From assembly GCF_011355085.1 (NCBI RefSeq), contig NZ_VXCP01000036.1:1-64000 (forward strand): a DNA stretch of 64,000 nt. Direction: 5' to 3'. The position numbers and the translations under genes were made by a program. This DNA comes from Pseudomonas akapageensis (GTDB lineage Bacteria; Pseudomonadota; Gammaproteobacteria; Pseudomonadales; Pseudomonadaceae). The notes under the pieces are model-generated. The model was not told where the DNA came from. It did not search any database and worked only from the letters and a program-made list of their open reading frames with translations. Shown piece by piece: positions 46,538 through 60,923 of this stretch; positions within the stretch are counted from its first letter, which is position 1, and each line of letters begins with the position of its first letter.

Positions 46538-46921
46538 TCACTTTTGCTCTTGGGCCCCTGGGACGTCAGTGGTATTCACTTCAGTCTTTTGCCCTTCGAG
46601 CACCGGCACATCGTCTGCTGCCGGTTTTTGCTTCGGTACTTCCAACACTGCCGGGCTTGGCAATCCTACCTGAGTCAGCTCATGAGCCTTCTCTTTAGCA
46701 AAGTAACCTAACCCTAAGCTGGTCATGAAGAAACTGGCGGCAAGTATAGCAGTAAACTTACTAAGAAAGGTAGAGGAACCTTGGCTTCCGAACACAGTAT
46801 TTGATGCACCTGCTCCGAAAGATGCGCCAGCGTCCGCACCCTTACCCTGCTGCAGCAAAACCAGAGCTACTACGCCCAGCGCACCCAGCAGATGAAAAAC
46901 GACTACGACTGTTTCCAGCAT
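46538..46921 (-). CDS. secG: SecG, preprotein translocase subunit
   Basis: Small SecYEG subunit with two membrane helices (about 2-22 and 50-72), 127 residues. It has the conserved GKGADAGASFGAGASNTVFG loop between them and a long polar Pro/Glu-rich tail (about 80-127), longer than in E. coli. The ATG at 46921 lies four bases after the tpiA stop; the extension to 46969 overlaps tpiA. Confidence 0.95.
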   Translation of the reverse strand: MLETVVVVFHLLGALGVVALVLLQQGKGADAGASFGAGASNTVFGSQGSSTFLSKFTAILAASFFMTSLGLGYFAKEKAHELTQVGLPSPAVLEVPKQKPAADDVPVLEGQKTEVNTTDVPGAQEQK

Positions 46922-46925
46922 TTTT

Positions 46926-47681
46926 TCAGTTTCCCGCGGCGCGACAGATCGCACCGAATTCATCTGCATTCAGGGAAGCTCCACCAATGAGCCCCCCATC
47001 GATATCCGGCATGCCGAACAGCTCAGCCGCATTGGCCGCCTTCACGCTGCCGCCGTATAGAAGCCGCACATTTCTGGCGACTTCTGCGTTTTCTGCTGCC
47101 AGCTGCGCACGAATGGCTGCGTGCACATCCTGAGCTTGCTGTGGCGTGGCCGTCAGTCCGGTGCCGATGGCCCATACTGGCTCGTAGGCAATCACCGCAT
47201 TGACGAACGCACCTGCACCCAGCTCCTCAATGATACTGCCAAGCTGACGCCCGACAACCTCAAGAGTCTTGCCTGCCTCGCGTTGCTCCAGGGTCTCCCC
47301 TATGCACAACACCGGCTTCAAGCCACAAGCCTGGGCTGCTGCAAACTTGCGGTTAAGCACCTCGTCACGCTCGCCAATCAACTGACGCCGCTCGGAATGC
47401 CCGACCAAAACCAATCCACAACCTGCATCGACCAACTGACTTGGCGCAATCTCGCCTGTCAGCGCGCCTTGCATCGGCTCAACCGCGGAGTTCTGGGCTC
47501 CGACGGTAATCGCCTTGCCTTGCAAGCCTTCAATCACTTGATTGATAAACAGACAAGGCGGAAATACCGCAACATCAACACCGCCAGGAAGGGCCAGATT
47601 ACGTAGGCCCTCGATCAGCTCAGCGACGCTGGCGCGGGTACCGTGCATTTTCCAGTTACCAGCTACCAAAGGGCGACGCAT
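46926..47681 (-). CDS. tpiA: Triosephosphate isomerase
   Basis: Interconverts dihydroxyacetone phosphate and glyceraldehyde-3-phosphate. The 251-residue TIM barrel shows GNWKMHG (catalytic Lys), VGHSERR (His95-type), the catalytic Glu in AYEPVWAIGTG, and LYGGSVKAAN. It leads the tpiA-secG-tRNA set. Confidence 0.98.
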   Translation of the reverse strand: MRRPLVAGNWKMHGTRASVAELIEGLRNLALPGGVDVAVFPPCLFINQVIEGLQGKAITVGAQNSAVEPMQGALTGEIAPSQLVDAGCGLVLVGHSERRQLIGERDEVLNRKFAAAQACGLKPVLCIGETLEQREAGKTLEVVGRQLGSIIEELGAGAFVNAVIAYEPVWAIGTGLTATPQQAQDVHAAIRAQLAAENAEVARNVRLLYGGSVKAANAAELFGMPDIDGGLIGGASLNADEFGAICRAAGN

Positions 47682-47747
47682 GCTGTACCTCGTCGGTCAA
47701 AGTGGGCGCAGATGTTACCCAACCAAATCACCGCTGGCAAGCCAAAA

Positions 47748-49085
47748 TCAGGCGCAAACTTCACTTACCAGTTTTGCCAGTGCTTCAGCATGGCCACGGA
47801 CCACACTTTCATCATCACCTTCGACCATGACACGCACCAATGGCTCTGTTCCGGACTTGCGCAGCAGTACTCGGCCACGCCCCGCCATCGCCTCGGTAAC
47901 GCGCTCGCACGCTTCCTTGACTGCCGGATGCTCAACCGGATCGACCCCGCCGCCGAAGCGAACGTTGATCAGCACCTGCGGACACTTGCGCAAGGCATGA
48001 CGAGCCTGGGCCAATGTCTCGCCGCGACGCTTGATCGCCAGCAGGACTTGCAGCGCCGCGATGATCGCATCACCGGTGGTGGTGTTCTGCAGGCACAGAA
48101 TATGCCCCGAGTTCTCACCGCCGACCTGCCAATCGCGCTCGAGCAGCTCGGCCGTCACGTAGCGGTCGCCAACCTTGGCACGGACGAAGGGAATCGATAA
48201 TTCCTGAAACGCCAACTCCAGGCCCAGGTTGCTCATCAGCGTACCGACCACGCCGCCTTGCAACTTGCCACGCATGTGCAGGTCGCGGGCAATGATGAAC
48301 AACAGGTCGTCACCATCGACGATGGCACCGGTGTGATCGACCATGAGCACACGGTCGCCGTCGCCATCAAAGGCGATCCCGAGGTCGGCATGCCCGACCA
48401 GTACGGCAGCCTGCAGCGCTTCGATATGCGTCGAGCCGCATTTTTCGTTGATGTTCAGGCCATCGGGTTGCGCCGAAAGCACGGTCACCTCGGCACCGAG
48501 CTCGCGAAACACACTTGGCGCAACCTTGTAGGTCGCACCATGAGCGCAGTCGACAACCAGCTTCAGCCCGGCGAAATCGGTACTGGTCGGCACACTGCTC
48601 TTGCAGAATTCGATATAGCGTCCCGCCGCATCGTTGATGCGCGAGACCTTGCCGAGCTTGCTCGACTCGACCACGGTCATGGGCGTGTCCAGCAACTCTT
48701 CGATCATCAGCTCGACTTCGTCCGGAAGCTTGGTGCCCTGCCCGGAAAAGAACTTGATGCCGTTGTCGTCATGAGGGTTGTGCGAGGCACTGATGACAAT
48801 ACCCGCCTCGGCATGAAAGGTCCGGGTCAGATAGGCGATGGCCGGCGTCGGCATGGGCCCCAGCAGCATGACATCGGCGCCTGCGGCTGAAAGCCCGGCC
48901 TCCAGGGCTGATTCGAACATATAGCCCGAGATCCGCGTGTCCTTGCCCACCAGCACCTTGCAGGCGCCCAGACGGCGAAAGGCCATGCCTGCCGCCCAAC
49001 CCAGCTTGAGCATGAAATCAGGAGTAATAGGGTATTGGCCAACACGACCGCGAATACCGTCAGTACCAAAATATTTTCTGCTCAT
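47748..49085 (-). CDS. glmM: Phosphoglucosamine mutase
   Basis: Converts glucosamine-6-phosphate to glucosamine-1-phosphate for peptidoglycan and LPS precursors. The 445 residues hold the phosphoserine Ser101 in SASHNPHDDNG, the metal loop AFDGDGDRVL, and the C-terminal phosphate-binding loop KSGTEPLVRV. The ATG at 49085 begins MSRKYFGTDGIRG, the family start. It follows folP by 16 bases in the ftsH-folP-glmM order. Confidence 0.98.
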   Translation of the reverse strand: MSRKYFGTDGIRGRVGQYPITPDFMLKLGWAAGMAFRRLGACKVLVGKDTRISGYMFESALEAGLSAAGADVMLLGPMPTPAIAYLTRTFHAEAGIVISASHNPHDDNGIKFFSGQGTKLPDEVELMIEELLDTPMTVVESSKLGKVSRINDAAGRYIEFCKSSVPTSTDFAGLKLVVDCAHGATYKVAPSVFRELGAEVTVLSAQPDGLNINEKCGSTHIEALQAAVLVGHADLGIAFDGDGDRVLMVDHTGAIVDGDDLLFIIARDLHMRGKLQGGVVGTLMSNLGLELAFQELSIPFVRAKVGDRYVTAELLERDWQVGGENSGHILCLQNTTTGDAIIAALQVLLAIKRRGETLAQARHALRKCPQVLINVRFGGGVDPVEHPAVKEACERVTEAMAGRGRVLLRKSGTEPLVRVMVEGDDESVVRGHAEALAKLVSEVCA

Positions 49086-49101
49086 AAATGCTCCATCATT
49101 C

Positions 49102-49953
49102 TTATTCGGACGATTCAACTGCGGCGATCATCCGTACTACATCGACTGTTTCAGCAACATCATGAACGCGAAGAATCTTCGCGCCCTTGGTCATGGCCAG
49201 GGCTGCCAGCGCCAAACCGCCATACAAGCGCTCGCCCACCGGGCGCCCCAGGGCCATCCCGATCATGCTTTTGCGCGAAACGCCCACCAGCAGCGGACGC
49301 CCCAGGGCATGCAGCGACTCCATATGCCGGAACAAGCTCAGGTTATGCGCCAGCGTCTTGGCGAAACCGAAACCCGGATCGAGGATGATCTTGCCCGCCT
49401 CGATGCCCGCACTGGCGCAAGCATCCATACGCTCGCGCAGAAAGGCTGCGACCTCTGCCGTCACGTTGTCGTATTGGGGATTGTCCTGCATGTCACCGGG
49501 CTCGCCAAGCATATGCATCAAGCACACTGGCAGGCCGGTCGCAGCCGCTGCATCCAGCGCACCATCACGCCGCAGCGAACGGACGTCGTTGATCAGGCCG
49601 GCACCCAGCCGTGCCGTCTCGCGCATGACCGCAGGCGTGGAGGTATCGACCGAAATAATGACATCAAGTTCACGATGAATAGCCTCGACCACCGGAGCGA
49701 CACGCTCCAGCTCTTCGAGCGGGGTGACCACTCGCGCGCCGGGACGGGTCGACTCGCCACCTACATCGATCAGGGTGGCACCGGCTGCGACCATGGCCTC
49801 GGCATGACGCAAGGCGGCATCCAGCTGATTGAAGCGACCACCATCGGAAAAGGAATCAGGTGTGGCATTGAGGATGCCCATAACATGGGTATGGGCCAAA
49901 TCAAGAACCCGGTTGCCGCAAGGCAACCGGGTTGGGTACTGCTCAGATGTCAT
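49102..49953 (-). CDS. folP: Dihydropteroate synthase
   Basis: Joins p-aminobenzoate to the pterin pyrophosphate made via FolK; target of sulfonamides. The 283 residues have MGILNATPDSFSDGG (pterin-site loop 1), DVGGESTRPGA (loop 2) and the GFGFAKTLAHN region. The ATG at 49953 starts MTSEQYPTRL, eight bases after the ftsH stop. A frame to 50052 runs into ftsH and is spurious. No sulfonamide-resistance insertions are apparent by eye. Confidence 0.97.
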   Translation of the reverse strand: MTSEQYPTRLPCGNRVLDLAHTHVMGILNATPDSFSDGGRFNQLDAALRHAEAMVAAGATLIDVGGESTRPGARVVTPLEELERVAPVVEAIHRELDVIISVDTSTPAVMRETARLGAGLINDVRSLRRDGALDAAAATGLPVCLMHMLGEPGDMQDNPQYDNVTAEVAAFLRERMDACASAGIEAGKIILDPGFGFAKTLAHNLSLFRHMESLHALGRPLLVGVSRKSMIGMALGRPVGERLYGGLALAALAMTKGAKILRVHDVAETVDVVRMIAAVESSE

Positions 49954-49961
49954 GACTAACC

Positions 49962-51878
<1,917 letters not shown>

Positions 51879-52079
51879 TTCGCTACCCTCTGAAACAAGC
51901 TACCCGTGCAGCGTGCTTCGCATGATATTCACCGGCTTAACTTACTACATAACCTACACACCTGCAGGCGCCGTCTGTAACCCTTTGTGAACCTAGACTA
52001 CACGATGTTCATCCACATCAGGCAGGACATCCGATTGGAAAAAACTATCGGATACCCCGGAAGCCGCCGGCCTGACGCC

Positions 52080-52703
52080 TTACTCGCCGCGATAACCCCT
52101 TGCCAGCAAGTACTGTTCGCGGGAGCGATCCCGTGAAGAGTCAGGTTTGAGCATCTGGACCTTGTCGAATTTCTGACGAGCGTCCTTCAGATAAACGTCA
52201 AACCCTTCACCCTGGAAAATCTTGATCAGGAAATCACCACCGGGCTTGAGTACCCGAGTCGCCAGATCAAGGGCCAGTTCACACAAGAACATGGCCTTTG
52301 GCATATCCACGGCAGGCGTACCACTCATATTGGGGGCCATATCGGAAATCACAAGGTCTACGTGTGAATTACCTACCGCCTCCAGGATCTGCGCCAGCAC
52401 TTCATCCTGGGTGAAATCGCCCTGGATGAAATTGACGTCCGGAATGCTGTCCATCTCCAGGATATCGGAAGCAATCAGGCGGCCCTGACCGCCGATCAGA
52501 CGGCTGGTCACCTGCGACCAGCCACCCGGCGCTGCGCCCAGGTCGATAACGCTCATTCCGGGGCGGATCAAGCGGTACTTTTCCTGGATCTCCAGCAATT
52601 TGTAGCTCGCACGCGAGCGATAGCCGTCCTTTTGCGCCTTTTTGACGTAAGGGTCGTTGAAATGTTCTTTCAGCCAGCCAAGGCTTGTCTTGGAACGCGC
52701 CAC
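52080..52703 (-). CDS. rlmE: 23S rRNA 2'-O-ribose U2552 methyltransferase
   Basis: Heat-inducible in E. coli, methylates the A-loop of 23S rRNA. The 207-residue Rossmann protein has DLGAAPGGWSQVTSRL (SAM site), the catalytic tetrad region (Lys in RSRASYKL, DMAPNMSG, KIFQGEGFD) and the usual K-D-K-E arrangement. The start is GTG with GAGG six bases upstream. It is upstream of ftsH, a conserved pairing, and divergent from yhbY. Confidence 0.97.
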   Translation of the reverse strand: MARSKTSLGWLKEHFNDPYVKKAQKDGYRSRASYKLLEIQEKYRLIRPGMSVIDLGAAPGGWSQVTSRLIGGQGRLIASDILEMDSIPDVNFIQGDFTQDEVLAQILEAVGNSHVDLVISDMAPNMSGTPAVDMPKAMFLCELALDLATRVLKPGGDFLIKIFQGEGFDVYLKDARQKFDKVQMLKPDSSRDRSREQYLLARGYRGE

Positions 52704-52804
52704 TGGGCACCTCGATGATAAGGGTCGTGATTAACTGGGCGGATCCACGGGCCCTCGGGTAAAATGGCCGCCATTTTTACAGAATCTAGACAAAGGGTCA
52801 GATT

Positions 52805-53113
52805 ATGCCGCTCACTAACGAGCAGAAGAAACAGTACAAATCCATTGGCCACGACCTGAAACCGGTTCTGATCGTGGCAGGCAATGGGCTGACTGAGGGC
52901 GTTATCGCCGAACTCGAACGCGCCTTGGCCGATCACGAACTGATCAAGGTCGAGATTCGCTCGGAAGATCGCGAAGAACGTGCCGCCGCAATCGCCGCGC
53001 TGTGCAAGGCCGGTCGCGCCGAACTGGTGCAGACCATTGGTAAAAAGGCGCTGATCTATCGCCGCAACCCACAGCCTAACAAACAGCTGTCGAATATCCA
53101 TCGCTACAAGTGA
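52805..53113 (+). CDS. yhbY: YhbY family RNA-binding protein (CRM domain)
   Basis: Single-domain CRM protein of 102 residues that associates with 50S precursors in E. coli. It has the VAGNGLTEGVIAELERAL segment and the IGKKALIYRRNP end with a GxxG-type loop. It lies divergent from rlmE, and its 3' end faces the convergent DUF4149 gene. Confidence 0.93.
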   Translation: MPLTNEQKKQYKSIGHDLKPVLIVAGNGLTEGVIAELERALADHELIKVEIRSEDREERAAAIAALCKAGRAELVQTIGKKALIYRRNPQPNKQLSNIHRYK

Positions 53114-53125
53114 TGCTGGCTCCGT

Positions 53126-53575
53126 TCAGTGGCGCGCCAGGCGCGCCCTGCCCGGAATCGGCTGCAGTACCAGCAACAGCCCCGTCAATCCCATGATCAG
53201 ATAACAGAACAGCTGCCAGCGCAATGCTTGCGGCACGCCAGCGTTCAGCGCGAAATAGACGCCACTGGCAACGATTGCCAGCAACAACAGCTGCCCGCGC
53301 AAATCCCGCCACAAACTGACCAACCCTTCGGCCTGAATCAGCACCACCGCCTGCAGACCACTGCAAAATGCAGCAAAACCCACCAGCAATGTGCCGACCA
53401 GTTGACCGACATCCTCCACCAGCAAGGGTGCGAGACCGATTTGTGCCAAGGCGGGTAACAGACAGAAGTGCAGGATCCACAGGCCGCCGACCCAGAGTAC
53501 CTGGGCCAGCTGCCAGACAATTGCGCCCGACCGCAGCAGCGGGCGACGCTTGTTAAACGTGGCGGACTTCGACAA
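53126..53575 (-). CDS. DUF4149 membrane protein
   Basis: A 149-residue protein with about four hydrophobic helices (about 15-35, 50-70, 90-107 and 118-138) matching the DUF4149 family of unknown function. The WVGGLWILHFCLLPAL opening of the first helix is typical. The TTG at 53575 is the only plausible start found; it overlaps the end of greA by 23 bases, so it is likely coupled to greA translation. I cannot assign a role. Confidence 0.78.
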   Translation of the reverse strand: MSKSATFNKRRPLLRSGAIVWQLAQVLWVGGLWILHFCLLPALAQIGLAPLLVEDVGQLVGTLLVGFAAFCSGLQAVVLIQAEGLVSLWRDLRGQLLLLAIVASGVYFALNAGVPQALRWQLFCYLIMGLTGLLLVLQPIPGRARLARH

Positions 53576-54031
53576 TCTCGTACTCGATCATACCGCTCGG
53601 GGTCTTCACCGCCACGACATCACCCTCTTCCTTGGCGATCAGGGCACGAGCGATCGGCGAGCCGACCGAGATCTTGCCGACCTTGATGTCTGCCTCGTCC
53701 TCACCCACGATCTGGTAAGTGACGCTTTCATCGGTCTCGACGTTGGCGATTTCGACGGTGGTACCGAAAATCACCTTGCCCGTATGAGGGATGGTCGTTA
53801 CATCGATGATCACGGCATTCTGCATGCGACCCTCGATGTCACGAATCCGCGCCTCGACCATACCCTGCTGCTCGCGAGCAGCATGGTATTCGGCGTTTTC
53901 CTTCAGATCACCCAACTCGCGGGCCGTACCGATGTCCTGGCTGAGCTTCGGACGGACGACCTTGGTCAGGTGAGCGTGTTCTTCCTCCAGGGCGCGCGCG
54001 CCCTGAACAGTCATTGGGTACTTGGTTATGC

Positions 54032-54035
<4 letters not shown>
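53553..54035 (-). CDS. greA: Transcription elongation factor GreA
   Basis: Reactivates backtracked RNA polymerase by stimulating transcript cleavage. The 160 residues comprise a coiled-coil N-terminal domain with the catalytic acidic tip (ELGDLKENAEYHAAREQQ) and a globular C-domain (PHTGKVIFGTTVEIAN). It overlaps the carB stop by four bases (ATGA). Confidence 0.96.
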
Positions 54036-57253
<3,218 letters not shown>

Positions 57254-57381
57254 GGGTTGTCACTCAAATCCGCAGGTCAGTCGGCAAGCCGTCTTGATCA
57301 ATCTGTGAGGCAGCCGAGGGGACCACCGGGTTTTCCGGGGCCACCCTCGATGCCTTCGCGCTACATTTCCAAGGCGTGCCG

Positions 57382-58518
57382 TTAGCGGCGCTTGGCCATG
57401 GCGTCGATGAAGCGGTCGAACAGCGGCGCCACATCGTTCGGGCCCGGGCTGGCTTCAGGGTGACCCTGGAAGCTGAAGGCGCTCTTGTCGGTCAGTTCGA
57501 TACCTTGCAGGGTGCCGTCGAACAGCGACTTGTGGATTGCCCGGACATTGCTCGGCAGGGTCGCTTCGTCGACCGCAAAACCGTGGTTCTGACTGGTGAT
57601 CATCACGACACCGGTATCCAGATCCTGCACCGGGTGGTTGGCACCGTGGTGGCCATGACCCATTTTCACGGTCTTGGCGCCGGAGGCCAGGGCCAGCAGC
57701 TGGTGACCCAGGCAGATCCCGAATACCGGGATCTCGGTTTCAAGGATGTCCTTGATCGCCTGGATGGCGTAGTCGCACGGCTCGGGGTCGCCAGGGCCGT
57801 TGGACAGGAACACGCCGTCAGGATTGAGGGCGAGCACTTCACTGGCAGGCGTTTGCGCCGGCACCACGGTCAGGCGGCAACCGCGCTCGACCAGCATGCG
57901 CAGGATGTTGACCTTGACGCCGTAGTCGTAGGCAACCACGTGGTACGGCAACTCGGACGCTTCGATGGTCGGGTGGCTGTCGGTTTTCAGGTTCCAGACA
58001 CTGGAGCGCCACTCATAGCTCTTCTCGGTACTGACGACCTTGGCCAGGTCCATGCCCTTAAGGCCAGGGAAGCCACGCGCCGCTTCGATCGCCGCTTCTT
58101 CGGAGATGTTGTCGCCAGCCAGGATGCAACCGTTCTGGGCGCCTTTTTCGCGCAGGATGCGAGTCAGGCGACGGGTGTCGATACCCGCGATTGCCACTAC
58201 ATTGTTGGCTTTCAGGTAATCGGACAGGGACATTGTGTTACGCCAGTTGCTCGCAACCAGTGGCAGGTCGCGAATCACCAGACCCGCCGACCAGACGCGA
58301 TCGGACTCGGCGTCTTCTGGCGTGGTGCCAGTGTTGCCGATGTGCGGATAGGTCAGGGTAACGATCTGCTGGGCGTAGGAAGGATCGGTAAGAATTTCCT
58401 GATAGCCGGTCATTGCGGTGTTGAACACCACCTCACCAACGGTCTGACCGTCGGCTCCAATGGCTTCGCCGCGAAAAATGCTGCCATCAGCAAGGGCGAG
58501 TATGGCTGGCTTAGTCAA
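57382..58518 (-). CDS. carA: Carbamoyl phosphate synthase small subunit (glutaminase)
   Basis: Releases ammonia from glutamine and feeds it to CarB. The 378 residues have an N-terminal CPSase domain and a class I glutamine amidotransferase domain with the nucleophilic Cys in FGICLGHQLLALA and the C-terminal His/Glu pair (FQGHPEASPGP). The start codon is TTG with GGGAGG five bases upstream, a UUG start also known for P. aeruginosa carA. The leader holds an intrinsic terminator and a palindrome. Confidence 0.97.
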   Translation of the reverse strand: MTKPAILALADGSIFRGEAIGADGQTVGEVVFNTAMTGYQEILTDPSYAQQIVTLTYPHIGNTGTTPEDAESDRVWSAGLVIRDLPLVASNWRNTMSLSDYLKANNVVAIAGIDTRRLTRILREKGAQNGCILAGDNISEEAAIEAARGFPGLKGMDLAKVVSTEKSYEWRSSVWNLKTDSHPTIEASELPYHVVAYDYGVKVNILRMLVERGCRLTVVPAQTPASEVLALNPDGVFLSNGPGDPEPCDYAIQAIKDILETEIPVFGICLGHQLLALASGAKTVKMGHGHHGANHPVQDLDTGVVMITSQNHGFAVDEATLPSNVRAIHKSLFDGTLQGIELTDKSAFSFQGHPEASPGPNDVAPLFDRFIDAMAKRR

Positions 58519-58699
58519 GAAGACCTCCCGTAAATAGAGCCTGAAAGGGCGATCGCAGGTTGCAAAAAAGCGGAATGACGTATAGACACGTCACCCCGCT
58601 TCTTAGTCGAATTCTCTGCGCGCTTTTAGTGGACACACTAAAGCTGTAGCTTACAGAAAAATGCTTTTTGGGTCCACCGCTATTGAGCCTGAAAGGCAT
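58511..58699 (-). other. Possible carA leader ORF
   Basis: A 62-codon frame from ATG 58699 (MPFRLNSGGPKKHFSV...) runs through the leader and stops eight bases into carA. No good Shine-Dalgarno precedes it. It is listed as a candidate because it crosses the attenuator, not because it is convincing as a protein. Confidence 0.25.
58565..58600 (-). terminator. Attenuator-like terminator in the carA leader
   Basis: AAGCGG..TGACGT and ACGTCA..CCGCTT arms (imperfect in the middle, 6-nt loop), followed on the minus strand by a run of T's (TTTTTTGC). It lies about 50 bases before the carA start, inside the transcript leader. Confidence 0.8.
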
Positions 58700-58705
58700 G
58701 AGAAT

Positions 58706-58720
58706 GCGACAGACTGTCGC
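58706..58720. promoter_or_regulatory. Perfect palindrome upstream of carA
   Basis: GCGACAG-A-CTGTCGC, a 15-base perfect inverted repeat containing two TGTCGC hexamers. TGTCGC is the core of the P. aeruginosa ArgR site, but the second half of that site (AA after 8 bases) is not clear here. Confidence 0.5.
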
Positions 58721-58730
58721 CAAGCGGGAT

Positions 58731-58768
58731 AAAACAAGGGCCCGACTGCGCATATGGCAGCCGAGCCC
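58731..58768 (-). terminator. Terminator after dapB
   Basis: Twelve-base arms (58738-58749 and 58757-58768) pair fully, with two G-U pairs, and on the minus strand are followed by TTGTTTTAT. It separates dapB from carA, so carA needs its own promoter within 58.6-58.73 kb. Confidence 0.85.
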
Positions 58769-58785
58769 CGTCATTGTAACAGCTC

Positions 58786-59589
58786 TCAGCGCAGCTCGAG
58801 CACGTCTTGCATGTCGTACAGACCCGGTGCGCGACCGTCCAGCCAAAGCGCCGCACGTACGGCCCCCTTGGCGAAGGTCATGCGGCTCGAAGCCTTGTGG
58901 GTAATTTCGACGCGCTCACCGTCAGCAGCGAACAGCACGGTGTGATCGCCAACCACGTCACCGGCACGCACCGTGGCGAAGCCGATGGTCTGCCGATCAC
59001 GGGCACCGGTCTGACCTTCACGACCATAGACCGCCACTTCCTGGAGGTTACGCCCCAACGCCTGAGCGACTACCTCGCCCATGCGCAAGGCTGTACCCGA
59101 AGGCGCATCGACCTTGTGACGGTGGTGCGCCTCGATGATTTCGATATCGACCTCATCGCCGAGCACCCGCGCAGCGGTGTCGAGCAACTTCAGGCACAGG
59201 TTGACGCCCACGCTGAAGTTCGCGGCGAACACGATCGGGATATCCTTGCCAGCCTCGGCCAGGAGCTGCTTCTCCTCGACCGTGAAACCGGTGGTACCGA
59301 TGATCATGGCCTTGCCCGCCTTGCGGCAGAACGCCAGGTTCTTCAAGGTGACCGACGGGTGGGTGAAATCGATCAACACGTCGAACTCTTCAACCACCCG
59401 ATCGAGGTCGCCCGACAGCGGCACACCAATGCGCCCCAGTGCAGCCAGTTCACCGGCATCGGCGCCGACCAGCGTGCTGTCGGGACGATCGATTGCAGCC
59501 GTCAGACCTGCGCCCGGCGTTTGCTGAACAGCTTCGATCAGGGTCTTGCCCATGCGCCCTGCAGCGCCCATCACAGCTATACGTCGCAT
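58786..59589 (-). CDS. dapB: 4-hydroxy-tetrahydrodipicolinate reductase
   Basis: Reduces tetrahydrodipicolinate precursor with NAD(P)H on the route to diaminopimelate and lysine. The 267 residues begin with a Rossmann VMGAAGRMGKTLIEA motif and contain EAHHRHKVDAPSGTAL with the catalytic His and Lys. It lies between dnaJ and carA; the 13-base gap from dnaJ suggests co-transcription. Confidence 0.97.
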   Translation of the reverse strand: MRRIAVMGAAGRMGKTLIEAVQQTPGAGLTAAIDRPDSTLVGADAGELAALGRIGVPLSGDLDRVVEEFDVLIDFTHPSVTLKNLAFCRKAGKAMIIGTTGFTVEEKQLLAEAGKDIPIVFAANFSVGVNLCLKLLDTAARVLGDEVDIEIIEAHHRHKVDAPSGTALRMGEVVAQALGRNLQEVAVYGREGQTGARDRQTIGFATVRAGDVVGDHTVLFAADGERVEITHKASSRMTFAKGAVRAALWLDGRAPGLYDMQDVLELR

Positions 59590-59602
59590 GCCCTACTCCC
59601 TT

Positions 59603-60727
59603 TTACAAATCGCCGAAGAAGCGCTTTACACCTTCGAACCAGCCACTGGCCTTGGGCGAATGCGAGCTGTCGCCTTCCAGCGATGCGCGGAACTCTTCAA
59701 GCAGTTCACGCTGACGACGATTGAGGTTGACCGGCGTTTCGACCGCCACACGACACATCAGGTCGCCCGCTCCGCCACCGCGCACTGGCGCCACACCCTT
59801 GCCACGCAAGCGGAATTGCTTGCCGGTCTGGGTACCTTCCGGAATCTTCAGCTTGACCCGACCATCGAGGGTCGGCACTTCCAGCTCGCCGCCCAATGCC
59901 GCGTCGGTGAAACTGATGGGCACTTCGCAGTACAGGTGCTTGCCATCGCGCTGGAAAATCGCGTGCTCGCGCACGTTGATCACCACATACAGATCACCAG
60001 TCGGACCACCCTGGGTGCCCGCCTCGCCCTCGCCAGACAGGCGAATGCGATCACCGGTATCGACACCGGCCGGCACCTTGACCGACAGGGTCTTGTACTC
60101 TTCGACACGCCCTTCGCCATGGCACGAATCGCAAGGGTCGGAAATGACCTTGCCCTGGCCATGACAGCGTGGGCAGGTCTGCTGCACCGAGAAAAAGCCT
60201 TGCTGCATGCGAACCTGGCCGATACCACCACAGGTGGAGCAGGTGACAGGCGCCGAGCCCTTCTTGGCACCCGAACCATCGCACGGCTTGCAGTTGACCA
60301 GCGTTGGCACACGGATATTCACCGTGGTGCCGCGCACGGCTTCTTCCAGGTTCAGCTCCAGGGTGTAGCGCAGGTCGCTGCCACGCTGGGCGCCACCACG
60401 GGAGCCGCCACGGCCACCGCCGAAGAAATCACTGAAAACATCGCCAAAGATGTCAGAGAAGTTGGCGCCGCCGAAACCGGCACCGCCGCCACCCATGCTC
60501 GGATCGACGCCGGCATGACCATACTGGTCGTACGCTGCGCGCTTGCTCGCATCGGATAGAACTTCATAGGCCTCGTTGGCCTCCTTGAATTTCTCTTCCG
60601 ATGCCTTGTCGTCAGGGTTACGGTCAGGGTGATGCTTCATCGCGAGGCGACGGTAGGCCTTTTTCAGGTCGGCCTCGGACGAGCCGCGCTCGACACCCAG
60701 AACCTCGTAATAGTCACGCTTTGCCAT
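59603..60727 (-). CDS. dnaJ: DnaJ co-chaperone
   Basis: Delivers substrates to DnaK and stimulates its ATPase. The 374 residues have a J domain with H33-P34-D35, a Gly/Phe-rich segment (about 75-125), four CxxCxGxG zinc repeats (CKPCDGSG, CSTCGGIG, CPRCHGQG, CDSCHGEG) and a C-terminal peptide-binding region. The ATG at 60727 begins MAKRDYYEVLGV. It follows dnaK after about 200 bases. Confidence 0.98.
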   Translation of the reverse strand: MAKRDYYEVLGVERGSSEADLKKAYRRLAMKHHPDRNPDDKASEEKFKEANEAYEVLSDASKRAAYDQYGHAGVDPSMGGGGAGFGGANFSDIFGDVFSDFFGGGRGGSRGGAQRGSDLRYTLELNLEEAVRGTTVNIRVPTLVNCKPCDGSGAKKGSAPVTCSTCGGIGQVRMQQGFFSVQQTCPRCHGQGKVISDPCDSCHGEGRVEEYKTLSVKVPAGVDTGDRIRLSGEGEAGTQGGPTGDLYVVINVREHAIFQRDGKHLYCEVPISFTDAALGGELEVPTLDGRVKLKIPEGTQTGKQFRLRGKGVAPVRGGGAGDLMCRVAVETPVNLNRRQRELLEEFRASLEGDSSHSPKASGWFEGVKRFFGDL

Positions 60728-60844
60728 AAGTCTTTGCACTCTTGTGGACGTTCGGCAAACCTCTGCGCGTTCGTTCCGCGCGGTGCCGCCAGCATTCAAC
60801 CCTGGTCAAATGCTGTAAAAATTCGTGTATTCCAGACACGCCAA

Positions 60845-60864
60845 CGCGGGAGCAAGCCCCCGCG
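60845..60864. repeat. Single REP-like hairpin between dnaK and dnaJ
   Basis: CGCGGG-AGCAAGCC-CCCGCG, a short GC-rich inverted repeat resembling the CGGGxxCTTGCTCCCG class of Pseudomonas REP. It is not related to the TTCCCACG class of the three REPINs. It might act as a weak transcript end between dnaK and dnaJ. Confidence 0.5.
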
Positions 60865-60923
60865 CGGCGACATCCTACCAGCCACCGCGAGAATGCGCTG
60901 AACTGGCCGACAACAAGCGATAA

